6,518 bases of DNA. It comes from DRPN01 sp964383915. Its GTDB lineage: Bacteria > Bacteroidota > Bacteroidia > Bacteroidales > VadinHA17. The notes below the pieces were generated by a model. The model worked only from the letters and a program-made list of their open reading frames with translations, did no database searches and was not told the DNA's origin. Where the stretch lies: positions 1 to 6,518 of the forward strand of contig CAYLJE010000133.1 in NCBI GenBank assembly GCA_964383915.1, read 5' to 3'. Positions within the stretch are counted from its first letter, which is position 1; each line of letters opens with the position of its first letter. This document shows positions 6,328-6,518 of this stretch, one piece after another. A program made the position numbers and the translations under genes.

Positions 6328-6518
6328 CTATAGGATTTTCTTCCGGATATTTTCTGTCTCTTTTTCATACCCTGGTTTACCGAGCAGGGAAAACATATTG
6401 TTTTTATAAGCTTCCACCCCGGGCTGGTTAAAGGGGTTTACTCCCAGCAAATAACCACTGACAGCACATGCTTTCTCAAAGAAATAGATCAATTGTCCAA
6501 GGTGGTATTCATCCAGTT
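6328..6518 (-). CDS. pgi: Glucose-6-phosphate isomerase, C-terminal fragment
   Basis: The last 62 codons and the TAG stop (6330-6328) of a gene that continues past the right edge of the window; the first full codon is at 6516-6514. The enzyme interconverts glucose 6-phosphate and fructose 6-phosphate in glycolysis and gluconeogenesis, in the cytoplasm. The visible part begins LDEYHLGQLIYFFEKACAVS and contains GYLLGVNPFNQPGVEAYK, which fits the second glucose-6-phosphate isomerase signature at every position. The lysine ending that motif is the conserved active-site lysine. The tail ends NIRKKIL. The break is only the window edge, not a mutation. The next gene, of the ComM family, lies 153 bases downstream on the same strand. 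Confidence 0.95.
   Translation of the reverse strand, partial: LDEYHLGQLIYFFEKACAVSGYLLGVNPFNQPGVEAYKNNMFSLLGKPGYEKETENIRKKIL

Noticed and set aside
1..6518. A novel multi-gene defence, mobile or biosynthetic system
   Set aside because: All six genes belong to known families with mainly housekeeping roles, with no transposase, integrase, phage, toxin-antitoxin or array signatures.

Overview
The window looks like an ordinary piece of chromosome from a member of the Bacteroidota, most likely of the order Bacteroidales. Four things point there: the threonine synthase closely resembles the Bacteroides-type enzyme in sequence and length; there is a PorT-like outer-membrane beta-barrel protein; the Crp/Fnr regulator has the helix-turn-helix style common in this phylum; and at least two promoter-like sites fit the Bacteroidota consensus (TAnnTTTG at -7, TTTG near -33) rather than the E. 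coli sigma70 consensus. Start codons lack clear Shine-Dalgarno sequences, which also fits. I cannot name a genus.

Layout: a complete threonine synthase gene (thrC) occupies bases 2-1303 on the plus strand and is probably the last gene of a threonine operon whose earlier genes lie left of the window. Everything after it is on the minus strand and converges on thrC. Read in the direction of transcription (right to left), the genes are: the C-terminal 62 codons of glucose-6-phosphate isomerase (pgi, cut by the right edge), a ComM/YifB-family AAA+ ATPase gene, a small outer-membrane beta-barrel protein gene, a glutamine-dependent NAD+ synthetase gene (nadE) starting 11 bases after it, and a Crp/Fnr-family regulator gene that probably has its own promoter. 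Gaps between genes are short (11 to 153 bases), and no tRNA, rRNA, mobile element or CRISPR array is visible.

The genes serve separate housekeeping roles: threonine synthesis, NAD synthesis, central carbon metabolism, DNA handling and the outer membrane. Only the beta-barrel/nadE pair looks tightly co-transcribed. I found no new multi-gene system. The most interesting region is the 90 bases between nadE and the regulator gene. It packs a near-perfect 16-bp palindrome, a Bacteroidota -7 element, five AATTA repeats and a four-codon upstream reading frame that overlaps the regulator's start codon. This suggests the regulator may control its own expression.
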